DNA of 46,610 bases from Deltaproteobacteria bacterium. Lineage in GTDB: Bacteria; Myxococcota; B64-G9. A model generated the notes under the pieces. The model ran no database searches. It was not told where the DNA came from and saw only the letters and a program-made list of their open reading frames with translations. Position 1 is the stretch's first letter, and each line of letters opens with the position of its first letter. Of the stretch, positions 7,576 to 17,003 are shown in pieces. The translations under genes were made by a program, and so were the position numbers. Location of the stretch: NCBI GenBank assembly GCA_019314375.1, contig JAFCZJ010000027.1, positions 1 to 46,610 of the forward strand. The letters run 5' to 3'.

Positions 7576-10071
7576 ATGATTAAGCAAGCCCACGATTTGT
7601 CCCCGCGGATTCAGTGGTTGAGAGACTATTACTTTCAAGGCCTTGAGCGGTCCTGGAACAACGAGTTCTCGTGTTTTTCCACGGGGACGGATTGGGACAT
7701 GGTCTACGACGAGTTGACTTTCTATATCGTGCCGGAGACCTACGCGTTTTTTCAGCCCTTTCGTTCCTCCATGCGAGAGGCCGCCCAGACGGTGCCGGTG
7801 GGCGCGGACTTCTGGCGGATGAGCCTGCCCGAACGGCGGGCCTGGTTCATCAAAGAGATCATGATCAAGCACCTGCCCGCCGAGCTTTTGCCCGGCGATC
7901 TCCTGGCCGGGGCGCGTTTTAACTTGAGCGCCTCTCGTTGCCTGGACCGGCGCGAGGCCAAGGCCAGGGACAAGGCCGTACATGGCGGTTTGGGCAAAAA
8001 GGGCGTGCGCGGGGCGGTCATAGATTTTCATCAGCATGGCTACGGCAACGCCGGGGCCACCAGCGGGCACCTGATTCCGGATCATGCTCGCTTGCTCCGT
8101 CTGGGCTGGAAGGGCATCCACGCGGAGATTGAGGTCAAGCAGGCGGCCTTGGGCCCGGCGGACCGGCGGGGCGACAAGGGGGCCCAGCTTCGCGCCATGC
8201 GCATGGCCGCAACCATGCCCCGGGACTTGGCGGCTCGCTACGCGGCCTTGTGCAGAGAATCGGCCAAACAAGAGCCGGACGCTTCGCGAAAGACCGAGCT
8301 TTCGCAGATGGCCGAGAATTTAGAGCGGGTGGGCTGGGAGCCGCCGGAGACTTTTTGGCAGGCGGTGCAGGCTATGTGGCTCAACCACATGCTGATCATG
8401 GCCGACGAGAACTACCCCGGCCCCGGGGTCAGCTTTGGGCGCATCGATCAGTTTCTTCTTCCTTTTTGGGAACGCTCAATGGCCGCGGGCATGGACAGGG
8501 ACTTCGGCAAGGAGATCCTGCGTTGCTTCTGGGTTCACTGCAACACGGCTTACGACGCCATGATCCGGGTGGGCGCCAACCAGGGCATCACCGCCGGTTT
8601 TGGGCAACTGTTGACCCTGTCGGGCCTGGGGCCCGATGGCCGGGACATGTCAAACGACCTGACCTTTGCCATCCTGGAAGTCATCGACGAGATGAGCCCC
8701 ATCTTAGAGCCCAAGCCCAACGTGCGTTTGCACAAGAACTCGCCGGACGAGCTTTTGGACAAGCTGGTGGACATGATCGGCACGAGCCAGGGGGCACCCT
8801 TTTTGCTCAACTTCGATGAGCGCTCAATGGCCGGCATGCTACGGGAGGCCAAGCGGGCTGGTGTCGAGCACCTGATCCATCCCGGCAACGTGCATGACTA
8901 CGCGCCGGTGGGCTGTTTGGAAAACACCATGGTGGGCAACGATCGTTCGGGCACGGTGGACGTGAATTTGAACCTGCTGAAGGCCGTGGAACTCGCCTTG
9001 ACCGGCGGCAAGGATTTGATTCCGGCCGTGGATCCCATCACCGACAAGGCCGCTCCCATCCGTCAGGACGGCCCGGCCACGGGTTTGGCCTCAGCCCACG
9101 CCGACTGGCCAAGTTTCATGAAGGCTTTTGCTCTGCAAATGAACTACATCGTCAAGCGCAGCGTGGCCCTGTATGAGCAAAGCGAGGCCGTTCGCGCCCG
9201 ATTCAACCCCACGCCCTATTTGTCCTGCATGGTGCGCGGTTGCGCCGACAAGGCCACGGACATCACCCGGGGCGGAGCCGAGCTGAATTTCGTCACCATC
9301 GAGGCGGTTACTTTCGCCACCACCGTCGACAGTTTGCTGGCCATCAAGGACCTGGTTTACGACGCCCAAAAATGCAGCATGGACGAGTTGGTCAAGGCCC
9401 TGCGGGATAACTGGGAAGGCCACGATGTGCTGCAGGCCTGGGCGCGACATCGGTCCCCCAAGTATGGACGGGACGACGACGAGGCCGACGCCATGGCCGC
9501 CGAGGTGATGAGCCTATGGACCGAGGAGGTCTGGCGTCATCGTACCCAGGCAACAGGCCGGCAGTTTCGGCCCGGCATGCTGAGCTGGAACTACTGGGTG
9601 GGCGATGGTTACGTCATGGCCGCAAGCGCCGACGGCCGGCCCAAGGGGCAGTTTTTATCCAACGCCATCTGTCCCTCCAACGGCGCCGACACCCGTGGCC
9701 CAACGGCCAACACCAACTCGGTGGGCCGTGCCCTGGGTGGTCGGAGCGAATCGGGAGAGGGCGACTGGGAAGATTACGTGAACATGTTGCCCAACGGCGC
9801 CAGTCACACCATCACCTTTAATCCCTCTTTGCTGAAAGACACTGAACATCGAAGCAAGTTCAAATCCTTCTTGCGTGGCTACTGTGAAAACGGGGGCACG
9901 GCCTTGCAGATTAACATCCTGGATGCGGCCATGCTGAAAGAAGCGCAGCAACATCCCGAGGACTACCGACACCTGCTGGTGCGGGTCACCGGGTACAATG
10001 CCTACTTCGCCAGCATCGGCCGAGAGCTGCAAGACGAGATCATCGCCAGGGAAATCCATCGGAGCATGTAG
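7576..10071 (+). CDS. Glycyl radical enzyme of the pyruvate formate-lyase superfamily, substrate unknown
   Basis: This 831-residue protein has the full length of the family. The active-site thiyl Cys is in VGCLENTM (Cys447). The C-terminal glycyl radical loop is RVTGYNAYF (Gly806), 25 residues from the end as expected. The single Cys rather than Cys-Cys argues against true pyruvate formate-lyase. C-x-E (Cys447, Glu449) resembles the GCVE of glycyl radical eliminases such as diol dehydratases, choline lyase and HypD, but GCLEN is not a signature I can tie to one reaction. The ATG at 7576 has GGAG 6 nt upstream; the TTG at 7561 is less likely. The activase gene starts immediately after the stop. 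The enzyme would be oxygen-sensitive and cytoplasmic. Confidence 0.93.
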   Translation: MIKQAHDLSPRIQWLRDYYFQGLERSWNNEFSCFSTGTDWDMVYDELTFYIVPETYAFFQPFRSSMREAAQTVPVGADFWRMSLPERRAWFIKEIMIKHLPAELLPGDLLAGARFNLSASRCLDRREAKARDKAVHGGLGKKGVRGAVIDFHQHGYGNAGATSGHLIPDHARLLRLGWKGIHAEIEVKQAALGPADRRGDKGAQLRAMRMAATMPRDLAARYAALCRESAKQEPDASRKTELSQMAENLERVGWEPPETFWQAVQAMWLNHMLIMADENYPGPGVSFGRIDQFLLPFWERSMAAGMDRDFGKEILRCFWVHCNTAYDAMIRVGANQGITAGFGQLLTLSGLGPDGRDMSNDLTFAILEVIDEMSPILEPKPNVRLHKNSPDELLDKLVDMIGTSQGAPFLLNFDERSMAGMLREAKRAGVEHLIHPGNVHDYAPVGCLENTMVGNDRSGTVDVNLNLLKAVELALTGGKDLIPAVDPITDKAAPIRQDGPATGLASAHADWPSFMKAFALQMNYIVKRSVALYEQSEAVRARFNPTPYLSCMVRGCADKATDITRGGAELNFVTIEAVTFATTVDSLLAIKDLVYDAQKCSMDELVKALRDNWEGHDVLQAWARHRSPKYGRDDDEADAMAAEVMSLWTEEVWRHRTQATGRQFRPGMLSWNYWVGDGYVMAASADGRPKGQFLSNAICPSNGADTRGPTANTNSVGRALGGRSESGEGDWEDYVNMLPNGASHTITFNPSLLKDTEHRSKFKSFLRGYCENGGTALQINILDAAMLKEAQQHPEDYRHLLVRVTGYNAYFASIGRELQDEIIAREIHRSM

Positions 10072-11016
10072 ATGGCGGGACTCGTCGCTACAGTGTTGAA
10101 CATTCAACGCATGTCCACCGAAGACGGCCCGGGCATTCGCAGCACGGTGTTTTTGAAGGGCTGTAGTTTGGAATGTGTCTGGTGTCAGAATCCGGAATCC
10201 ATTTCGCCAAAGACCCAAGTGATCTGGAACGATTTTCGATGCATCAACTGTGGTGCCTGTATCGAGGCCTGTGAGCAAAGCGCGATTTCCGCGGGGCCGG
10301 AAGGAATAGAGCGCGACGGGCGCTGTCTGTACTGCGGTGCTTGCGCGGACGTTTGTCCCACGGGGGCCATGGAAATTCTGGGTGCGCCTTGGGCCGTCGA
10401 GGATCTCCTGGCCGAGGTATTAAAGGACCGGGCCTACTATGAGAGGGCCGGTGGCGGCGTGACGGTGTCCGGGGGCGAGCCGGCCCTTCAGGCGGATTTC
10501 GTGGAGGCCTTTCTGGCTCGTTGTCGCGAGGAAGGACTGCACACGGCCGTCGACACTTGTGGTCAGTGCTCAGAAGGCGCCATGCGAAAGTTGCTTCGGC
10601 ATGCCGAGCTCGTGCTGTACGACCTCAAGGCCCTGGACGAGGACCTGCACACCCGACTCACGGGGCATTCCTCCGCGCGCATTTTGAACAACTTGGCCCT
10701 TGTCGCGGAGCAAGATCTTAAGTTGTGGATTCGTACGCCCCTGGTGCCGGGCGACACGGACACGGACGAAAACATCGAGGCCATCGCGAAGCATCTGGCC
10801 ACCCGTTATGCGGGACGAGTTAATCGCTGGGAGCTTTTGGCCTTCAATCATTTATGCGAAGACAAGTACCGGCGTCTGGGGCTGCCCTGGCGTTACGCGG
10901 GTGCCAAGCCACAGACGGCGGAGCGATTGGAGGCCATCCGGGCTCTGGCGATTGCGGCTGGTCTGGATGCCGAGCAGGTGCGAGTGACGGGCGCGGCCCG
11001 GAGGGAAGCCAGATGA
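10072..11016 (+). CDS. Glycyl radical enzyme activase (radical SAM)
   Basis: The 314-residue protein installs the glycyl radical on its partner using S-adenosylmethionine. The radical SAM cluster motif is Cys31-x3-Cys35-x2-Cys38 (CSLECVWC). It is followed by a ferredoxin-like insert with two further [4Fe-4S] motifs, CINCGACIEAC and CLYCGACADVC. This marks the long activases that serve dehydratase-type and aryl-type glycyl radical enzymes rather than the short PflA. VTVSGGEPALQ is the usual SAM-binding GGEP motif. The ATG directly follows the stop codon of the enzyme gene, and the 3' end overlaps the next gene by 4 nt (ATGA), so the genes are translationally coupled. Confidence 0.95.
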   Translation: MAGLVATVLNIQRMSTEDGPGIRSTVFLKGCSLECVWCQNPESISPKTQVIWNDFRCINCGACIEACEQSAISAGPEGIERDGRCLYCGACADVCPTGAMEILGAPWAVEDLLAEVLKDRAYYERAGGGVTVSGGEPALQADFVEAFLARCREEGLHTAVDTCGQCSEGAMRKLLRHAELVLYDLKALDEDLHTRLTGHSSARILNNLALVAEQDLKLWIRTPLVPGDTDTDENIEAIAKHLATRYAGRVNRWELLAFNHLCEDKYRRLGLPWRYAGAKPQTAERLEAIRALAIAAGLDAEQVRVTGAARREAR

Positions 11017-11087
11017 AGGCCAAACAGATGAAGGCCAAACAGATGAAGGCCAAACAGATGAAGGCAGGCCAAATGAAGGCAAGACAG
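11013..11087 (+). repeat. Five tandem 15-bp in-frame repeats at the start of a gene
   Basis: Units start at 11013, 11028, 11043, 11058 and 11073. The first three are identical (ATGAAGGCCAAACAG); the fourth and fifth are diverged. The unit is a multiple of three, so gain or loss by slippage would change N-terminal length, not frame. Each unit starts with ATG, and the single good ribosome site (GGAGGG, 11000-11005) serves the first. Confidence 0.9.
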
Positions 11088-11930
11088 CTGAGCCAGTCGG
11101 AGATGCGGGCCTTTGAGCCGGACAACAAGATTGGCATTTTGGCGACCTTGGATCCGAACAACCTGCCGCATTTGAGCCTGATCACCACCCTGAAGGCCCG
11201 CTCGCCGAAGCAGCTCATGTTTGGGCAGTTTTGCGAGGGCGAGAGCAAACGCAATGTACAAGAAAGGCCCAAGACCGGATTCGTGGTGATGACCATGGAT
11301 CGAAAGATCTGGCGTGGCCAGGCCCGCTGGACCGACAAGACAGGACACGGAGAAGACTATGAGCGCCTGAACCAGGCGCCGATGTTTCGTTACAACGCCT
11401 ATTTCGGCATCCATACCGTGCATCACATGGAGTTGGAGCGCCTGGGTGAGCCCGAGGGTTTGAGCCTGGCGGGCCTGGGCGCGGGGATTCTTTTGTCCAC
11501 GGCGGCGCGGGCTCTGACGCGAGCCCAGCGCAAAGATCCCATTTTGAGCCCCTGGGCCAAAAGGCTTATCTCTCGGCCCGACACGCTGAAATTTTTATCC
11601 TGGGTGGGCGAAGACGGATACCCGGAGCTGGTGCCGGTAGTGCCCTGCACGGCGCCGGATCGCCGCAGGCTTTTGTTTTCGCCCACGGTCTATCGGCGCC
11701 TGCTCAAAAAACTGCAACCGGGTCAGCCTCTCTGCGTGTTCGCCGTGAACCTGGCCATGGAGAGCGTCTGTGTCCGCGGGACCTTTCGCGGCTACGGCGG
11801 CGGACTCAAGTTAGGCGCGGGCCTGGTGGACCTGGACTGGGTATACAATTCCATGCCGCCCAAACAAGGTCAGATTTATCCACCCCAGCCGACGAAGCCG
11901 GTCACGGATTTTCAAGGGGAGATGTCTTAG
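11013..11930 (+). CDS. FMN-binding split-barrel-like (PNPOx-like) protein with MKAKQ repeat N-terminus
   Basis: The 305-residue protein begins with five pentapeptide repeats (three MKAKQ, then MKAGQ and MKARQ), so five in-frame ATG codons lie 15 nt apart. After residue 25 it resembles the pyridoxamine-phosphate oxidase-like flavin fold: NKIGILATLDPNNLPHLSL, FGQFCEGESKRNVQERPKT, VVMTMDRKIWRGQARW and NAYFGIHTVH. The C-terminal half (from about residue 185) has a similar pattern (FLSWVGEDGYPELVPVVP) and may be a second barrel. The start overlaps the activase stop as ATGA, with GGAGGG upstream at 11000. Its place in the operon suggests a redox role tied to the glycyl radical enzyme; that is inference. 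Confidence 0.8.
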   Translation: MKAKQMKAKQMKAKQMKAGQMKARQLSQSEMRAFEPDNKIGILATLDPNNLPHLSLITTLKARSPKQLMFGQFCEGESKRNVQERPKTGFVVMTMDRKIWRGQARWTDKTGHGEDYERLNQAPMFRYNAYFGIHTVHHMELERLGEPEGLSLAGLGAGILLSTAARALTRAQRKDPILSPWAKRLISRPDTLKFLSWVGEDGYPELVPVVPCTAPDRRRLLFSPTVYRRLLKKLQPGQPLCVFAVNLAMESVCVRGTFRGYGGGLKLGAGLVDLDWVYNSMPPKQGQIYPPQPTKPVTDFQGEMS

Positions 11931-14900
11931 TGAGCGTCGGAGATCAAGAACAGCTGCTTTTTGGTGTACTGGCGGTGCAATTGGGTTTCGTCAGCCCGAA
12001 TGAGGTGATGGGGGCTGCGGCGGGTTGGATGGCCGACCGGGGGCGGGACCTGCCCACTCGCCTGCAAGCAGAAGGCCTGTTGAATGAAAAACAGGTCGGC
12101 ATGCTTGAGGCCATGTTGCGGGAGGCGGTGCGGGTTCACGGCGGCGACGTCAGTAAGACCCTTGGCGCTCTGGGCGGTGATGGGGTGGTCCTTCAGTCTT
12201 TCTCCGGCTCGATGGTCATGGATTCAGACGGTCAGGTCAGCCTGCGGTCGGGGGACACCGTGGATTCAGTGGAACCAGAGGCTTGTAAAGAAACGGTAAC
12301 GCCTGAGCAGCCCGGACGCTATGCCGTGGGGAAGGAGTTCGGACGCGGGGGCCAGGCGCGGGTGCTTTTGGCTGTCGATACGCATTTGGGGCGGGAAGTG
12401 GCCTGGAAGGAGCTCTTGTACGACAGCTCCGGGCAGAGCCTGGGAGGCAGTCACAGTCTGTCGGCCCGCGCACGTTTTTTGCGCGAGGCTCGCATCACGG
12501 GTCAGTTGGAGCATCCCAACATTGTTCCTGTTCACGAATTGGGTGTTCGTGCTGACGGCAGTCACTACTACACCATGCGCCTGGTGCGGGGCCGCTCGCT
12601 GGCAGAGGCCCTCAAGGCCAGTGAGGGGCTTGCTGATCGTTTGCGTTTGTTGGAGGCCTTTGTCGCGGTTTGCCACGCTGTCGCCTTTGCGCATAGTCGA
12701 GGGGTGGTTCATCGGGACCTGAAACCGGCCAACGTGATGGTGGGTGAGTTCGGCGAGACGGTCCTGCTGGACTGGGGCCTGGCCAAGAGCCGCGACATGG
12801 AAGACATTCGCGGCAAGGACTTGGCCCATCAGGCGAAGTGGCTTGTGGAGGGTGACGGCAATCAGACCCTGGAGGGCGCCGCTTTGGGGACGCCCGCCTA
12901 CATGAGCCCGGAGCAGGCTGAAGGCGACGTGGAAGCCATCGACGAGCGCTCCGATGTCTGGGGTTTGGGCGCGATTCTTTACGAGATACTGAGCGACAGA
13001 CCGCCCTTCCTCGGCGAGACACCCTTCGAGGTCGTCGGCAAGGTCATGAAAGATAGCGTGGAGCCCATTGGGGGCCATTGTCCCGAAGCGCCGGCTGAAC
13101 TGGTGGCCGTGGCCGAAAAAGCCCTGCGTCGGGATCCGGCCCAGCGCTATCCTTCGGCCGCCGAGTTGGCCGAGGACATCTCCAGCTACCTGACCGGCGG
13201 ACGGGTTGGGGTTTATGCCTATAGTTCCTGGGAGCTGCTTCGGCGTTTTGCCGCCAAGAATAAGCCTGCGGTGCTTGCGGTGATTTTGGTCTTCCTGGTG
13301 ATTATCGCGGCTCTGATCAAGACCCAGTTGGCTTATCGGCAGGAAATGCAAGCAAGGGCCGGCGAGGCCCAGGCCCGCCTGGCGGAAAAACGGGAAAGCC
13401 AGTTGGCCAGCTATCATTTGGCCCAGGCCTATGCCGAAAAGGCCGATCGTTACATGGAGCAATCGCGCTTTGACTCGGGGTGCCTTTTTGCGGTGGCCTC
13501 CCTGTTGAACAATCCGGCCTATCCCAAAAGCGAGCAGTACGACGAAGAATTCGCGCGTCGCCATCCGGCCAGTCGGGATTTATCGATTTCAGCGGCTTCA
13601 CGCATCTACCGCAGCCACCACAGCCTGAGTGTGGCCCTTGAGCATCGCTTTCAAACTTCAGATCAGATCAGGCAACTTGCCTATTCGCCGGATGGCGGGC
13701 ACCTGGCGGCCGTGGGCCATGATGGCATGGTCACCATTTGGAATATGCAGAAGGGTGAGTCCGAGCAGCGCTGGAAAGCCAACGAAACCAGTGCGTTTAC
13801 CCTTGCCTTTCTGGGCCAACAGAAATTGGTCACCGGCGGAGGCTCAGGCGAGATCAAGCTTTGGGATCTGAGCGGGCCCAAAGAGCTGCAGTCCTTTGTG
13901 GGCCATGAGGGCAAGGTGACGGGCCTGGCTGTTTCACCTGATGGTCGCTTGCTTGCCTCAGGCGCTGTGGACAAGACCGCCCGTATTTGGAATTTGCGGA
14001 CCGGGCATTGTGAACGGGTTCTCAAGGGTCATCGGAGTCGAGTCAGGGCGGTGGCTTTTTCGCCGGATGGAAAGACTTTGGCCACGGGCAGTTGGGACAA
14101 AACGCTTCGCTTGTGGCGGGTGCGCGACGGCAAGTTACTGCACAGCATCGGCAAGCACGATGACGCAATCTATGCGGTGAAGTTTTCGCCGGACGGCAGG
14201 ATCTTGGCCACGGCTTGTTACGACAGCCGGATCCGTCTTTTTGATCCCCTCAGTGGTGAGCAAAAGAGAATATTGGAAGACCACAAAGATGCGGTTTACG
14301 ATTTGGATTTTTCGCCGGATGGGCGTTTGTTGATCTCTGCCGGTTCTGATCGAAGCTTTCGTTTGTTTGACGTGCTTAGCGGCAAGTTGGTTTACACCCT
14401 GGAAGGCCATCAGGATGCGGTGGGGGCCGTGCGAATGGCCCCCGACGGCGAACACATTGCCACCGTCGGCCTGGACAGAACAGTGAAAACCTGGCAACTG
14501 AAGACCGAACGCATGGTGCGCACCCTGGAGGGGCATTCGGACTGGGTTTACTCTGTGCGGTATGGGCCTGCGGGGCGACGCATGTTTTCGGCGGGTTGGG
14601 ACAGGCGAGTCATTTTGTGGGATTTGGCGCAGCAAACCCCCATGCATGTCTTTGGTGGTTTGCGGGCGGGTTGCGTGGCAGCCGACTTTTCTCCAAGGGG
14701 CGACAAGGTGGCGGCGGCCGACGTCGAGGGTTGGCTTTATATCTGGGATGCCGCCTCGGGCGAGAAGCTGCATGATTTCAGAGCGCACCCGCAATGGATA
14801 GATTATCTGCGTTTTTCTCCGGATGGAAACCGAGTGGTCACCGCGTCGCATGACAGAAAGGTACGCATTTTCGATGTGGAATCGGGACGACCTATGCTGA

Positions 14901-15475
14901 CTCTGCAGGGTCACGGCGATGCGGTGCAGGGCGTTGCATTTTCTCCGGATGGCCGCATGGTGGCGACGACTTCCCGCGACAAGACCGTGCGCCTATGGGA
15001 CGCAAGCAGCGGTGAGGAGCTGCGGGTGCTCAAGGGGCACAGCGATTGGGTCGGCGGGGTCAACTTTTCGCCGGACGGCAGGCTCTTGGCGACAAGCAGC
15101 AAGGATCGGGTCATCATCATCTGGGATTTGTCGACGGGCTTGCCCGTCAAAAAGCTGCTGCACCACCGCCAAGGTGTCACCAACGCCATTTTTTCTCCCG
15201 ATGGCAAGCTCTTGGCGTCTGCCGGAGCGGATAAAATGGTTTTGATTTGGTCCGTGGCGCAAGGAGAGGTGCTTTTGGAACTGCAAGCCGAATCCGGGGC
15301 GATGGCGGTGGATTTTTCACCGGATGGAAAGCACCTCGTGGTGGGCGACTACAAGAGCCTCAAGATCTATCCCATGGATTTCGACATGAACGCCATCGAG
15401 CCAAGGAAAATCATGCGCGAAACCCAGGCCGCCATCGGTCAGGAGTTGGATGGTTTTCGTTTGCGGATGAAGTAG
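11930..15475 (+). CDS. Hanks-type Ser/Thr protein kinase with membrane anchor and 14 WD40 repeats
   Basis: The protein has 1181 residues. Residues 1-125 form a helical N-terminal region. The kinase domain (about 130-430) has a Gly-rich loop GRGGQA, Lys160 in VAWKE, HRDLKPAN with catalytic Asp263, DWG (281-283) in place of DFG, and GTPAYMSPEQ. One membrane helix follows near 447-465. Then a coiled linker (LAEKRESQLASYHLAQAYAEKADRY) leads to fourteen WD40 repeats from about 580 to the end, each with SPDG and a closing WD, FD or similar. That is enough for two seven-bladed propellers, here outside the cytoplasm. The GTG at 11930 overlaps the stop of the preceding gene and has AGGGGAG 9 nt upstream. 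Its target is unknown. Confidence 0.95.
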   Translation: MSVGDQEQLLFGVLAVQLGFVSPNEVMGAAAGWMADRGRDLPTRLQAEGLLNEKQVGMLEAMLREAVRVHGGDVSKTLGALGGDGVVLQSFSGSMVMDSDGQVSLRSGDTVDSVEPEACKETVTPEQPGRYAVGKEFGRGGQARVLLAVDTHLGREVAWKELLYDSSGQSLGGSHSLSARARFLREARITGQLEHPNIVPVHELGVRADGSHYYTMRLVRGRSLAEALKASEGLADRLRLLEAFVAVCHAVAFAHSRGVVHRDLKPANVMVGEFGETVLLDWGLAKSRDMEDIRGKDLAHQAKWLVEGDGNQTLEGAALGTPAYMSPEQAEGDVEAIDERSDVWGLGAILYEILSDRPPFLGETPFEVVGKVMKDSVEPIGGHCPEAPAELVAVAEKALRRDPAQRYPSAAELAEDISSYLTGGRVGVYAYSSWELLRRFAAKNKPAVLAVILVFLVIIAALIKTQLAYRQEMQARAGEAQARLAEKRESQLASYHLAQAYAEKADRYMEQSRFDSGCLFAVASLLNNPAYPKSEQYDEEFARRHPASRDLSISAASRIYRSHHSLSVALEHRFQTSDQIRQLAYSPDGGHLAAVGHDGMVTIWNMQKGESEQRWKANETSAFTLAFLGQQKLVTGGGSGEIKLWDLSGPKELQSFVGHEGKVTGLAVSPDGRLLASGAVDKTARIWNLRTGHCERVLKGHRSRVRAVAFSPDGKTLATGSWDKTLRLWRVRDGKLLHSIGKHDDAIYAVKFSPDGRILATACYDSRIRLFDPLSGEQKRILEDHKDAVYDLDFSPDGRLLISAGSDRSFRLFDVLSGKLVYTLEGHQDAVGAVRMAPDGEHIATVGLDRTVKTWQLKTERMVRTLEGHSDWVYSVRYGPAGRRMFSAGWDRRVILWDLAQQTPMHVFGGLRAGCVAADFSPRGDKVAAADVEGWLYIWDAASGEKLHDFRAHPQWIDYLRFSPDGNRVVTASHDRKVRIFDVESGRPMLTLQGHGDAVQGVAFSPDGRMVATTSRDKTVRLWDASSGEELRVLKGHSDWVGGVNFSPDGRLLATSSKDRVIIIWDLSTGLPVKKLLHHRQGVTNAIFSPDGKLLASAGADKMVLIWSVAQGEVLLELQAESGAMAVDFSPDGKHLVVGDYKSLKIYPMDFDMNAIEPRKIMRETQAAIGQELDGFRLRMK

Positions 15476-16986
15476 ACCTCGGCCACGGCCGCCATGAGTC
15501 GATCGTAGCTGAAGGGTTTTTGCACGAAGCTCAAGATGCCCTGCTCTAAGATGCCTTCGAGCTGCTCATCCAGGCAGAAGCCGGAGGCCAAGATGGCTTT
15601 GACTTCGGGGTGAATTTTCTTCATTTCGGCGAAGACTTGCAGGCCGTCCATGTCGGGCATCATCATGTCAAGCAAGACCAGGTCGAAACTTTTGGGCGCG
15701 GCCGCAAAGAGCGCAAGGGCTTGCTCGCCGTTTTCCGCCGGCGTGGTTTCGTGACCGTCCATCTCAAGCATTTTGCATGACATCCGGAGCACCTGGGGCT
15801 CATCGTCCACGACCAGCACTTTGAGTGTTTCCATGGCAGGGACGGGGGTGATCGTGATTTCGGGTTTTGATGCGATCGCCTCCATCATGGGCAGCAGGAT
15901 GGTCACGGTGGTGCCTTCGCCCGGCTCGCTTTCGATGTGCAGGTGACCGCCATGGTTGAGCACGATGCCGTGGGTGGCCGAGAGGCCAAGGCCCGTACCC
16001 GCGCCGATGTCCTTGGTGGTGAAGAAGGGTTCGATGATTCTGTCCAAATGTTCATGAGGAATGCCGTGGCCTGTGTCGCGGATAAGGATCTGACAAAAGT
16101 CGCCGGGCATGGGCTGGTTGCAACAGGGACAGGCTTGGTTGGAAAAATGCGCTACGTCGCAACTGACAAACAACTTGCCGCCTTCGGGCATGGCATCGGC
16201 GGCGTTGTGACAAATGTTGAGCGTGGCCTGGATGATTTGATTGCGATCGGCCGACAGGATGCTGTCTTTGTGGTGTTGAAGTGTGAGTTGGATGTTTTTG
16301 GCCAAAGATCGCCTCAGCATGGAGGCGGTGTCTTCCACGAGCCTGCAGGCTCGGGTTTCTCGTTTTTGGGGTGTCTGACGCCGGGCGAAGGCCAGCATGC
16401 GCGTGGTCAGATCCCGGGCCTGTTCCGCGGCCAAAGAGATTTCTTTCAGATCCTCGTGGACCGGATGATCGTGTCTCAGCTCCAGGCGAGCCAGGTCGGC
16501 GTTGCCCAGGATCACGGCCAGAAGATTGTTGAAATCGTGGGCGATGCCGCCGGCCAACTGGCCGATGGCCTCAAGCTTTTGGGCTTGCTGGAGCTGGCCC
16601 TGCAGGGCCTTCTGGTGCTGCTCGGCCTGCACGCGGTCGCTCACGTTTTCCAGGGTGAGGAGCAGGCCGGTGACAAGCTCGCCGTCGTCCTCGATGGGCA
16701 GGAGGCTCCAATCCCAATAGCTGGTGCCGCGCTCCGGTGCTGACTCGTAGTCGAAGGCCTTGGCTGACTCGTAGTGGGGCTGGGCGTTTTTTAATACTTT
16801 TTGGAAGATTTTCTGGTTGTCTTCGTTGGGGTAGAGCGCAAAGTGATTTTTGCCGACAAAGAAGTCGGGTGTTTTTTCGTCGGCCTGGGCGTAAGCCTCG
16901 TTGACGGCGATGAAGTTGAACTCGGGATCAAGCACGGCCACCATGTGGCGTTCGTGTTGTAGTTGGTTGCGGATGATGGATTGCAT
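15439..16986 (-). CDS. Hybrid sensor histidine kinase (PAS, HisKA, HATPase, receiver)
   Basis: The 515-residue protein has a PAS domain (about 15-130; LDPEFNFIAVNEAY) and a short coiled coil with QKALQGQLQQAQKLEAIGQL. The HisKA domain has the phosphoacceptor in GGIAHDFNNLL (His150). The HATPase domain (about 255-375) shows N, G1 and G2 boxes (NICHNAADAM, DTGHGIP, GTGLGLS). The C-terminal receiver domain has Asp440 in LLDMMMPDMDG. No membrane segment is visible, so it should be cytoplasmic. The ATG at 16986 with GAGGG upstream is preferred over the longer frame that overlaps the preceding gene. It lies 17 nt after the outer-membrane gene. Its 3' end overlaps the convergent kinase gene by 37 bp. 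Confidence 0.93.
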   Translation of the reverse strand: MQSIIRNQLQHERHMVAVLDPEFNFIAVNEAYAQADEKTPDFFVGKNHFALYPNEDNQKIFQKVLKNAQPHYESAKAFDYESAPERGTSYWDWSLLPIEDDGELVTGLLLTLENVSDRVQAEQHQKALQGQLQQAQKLEAIGQLAGGIAHDFNNLLAVILGNADLARLELRHDHPVHEDLKEISLAAEQARDLTTRMLAFARRQTPQKRETRACRLVEDTASMLRRSLAKNIQLTLQHHKDSILSADRNQIIQATLNICHNAADAMPEGGKLFVSCDVAHFSNQACPCCNQPMPGDFCQILIRDTGHGIPHEHLDRIIEPFFTTKDIGAGTGLGLSATHGIVLNHGGHLHIESEPGEGTTVTILLPMMEAIASKPEITITPVPAMETLKVLVVDDEPQVLRMSCKMLEMDGHETTPAENGEQALALFAAAPKSFDLVLLDMMMPDMDGLQVFAEMKKIHPEVKAILASGFCLDEQLEGILEQGILSFVQKPFSYDRLMAAVAEVYFIRKRKPSNS

Positions 16987-17003
16987 GAGGCCCTCGTGGC
17001 GGC

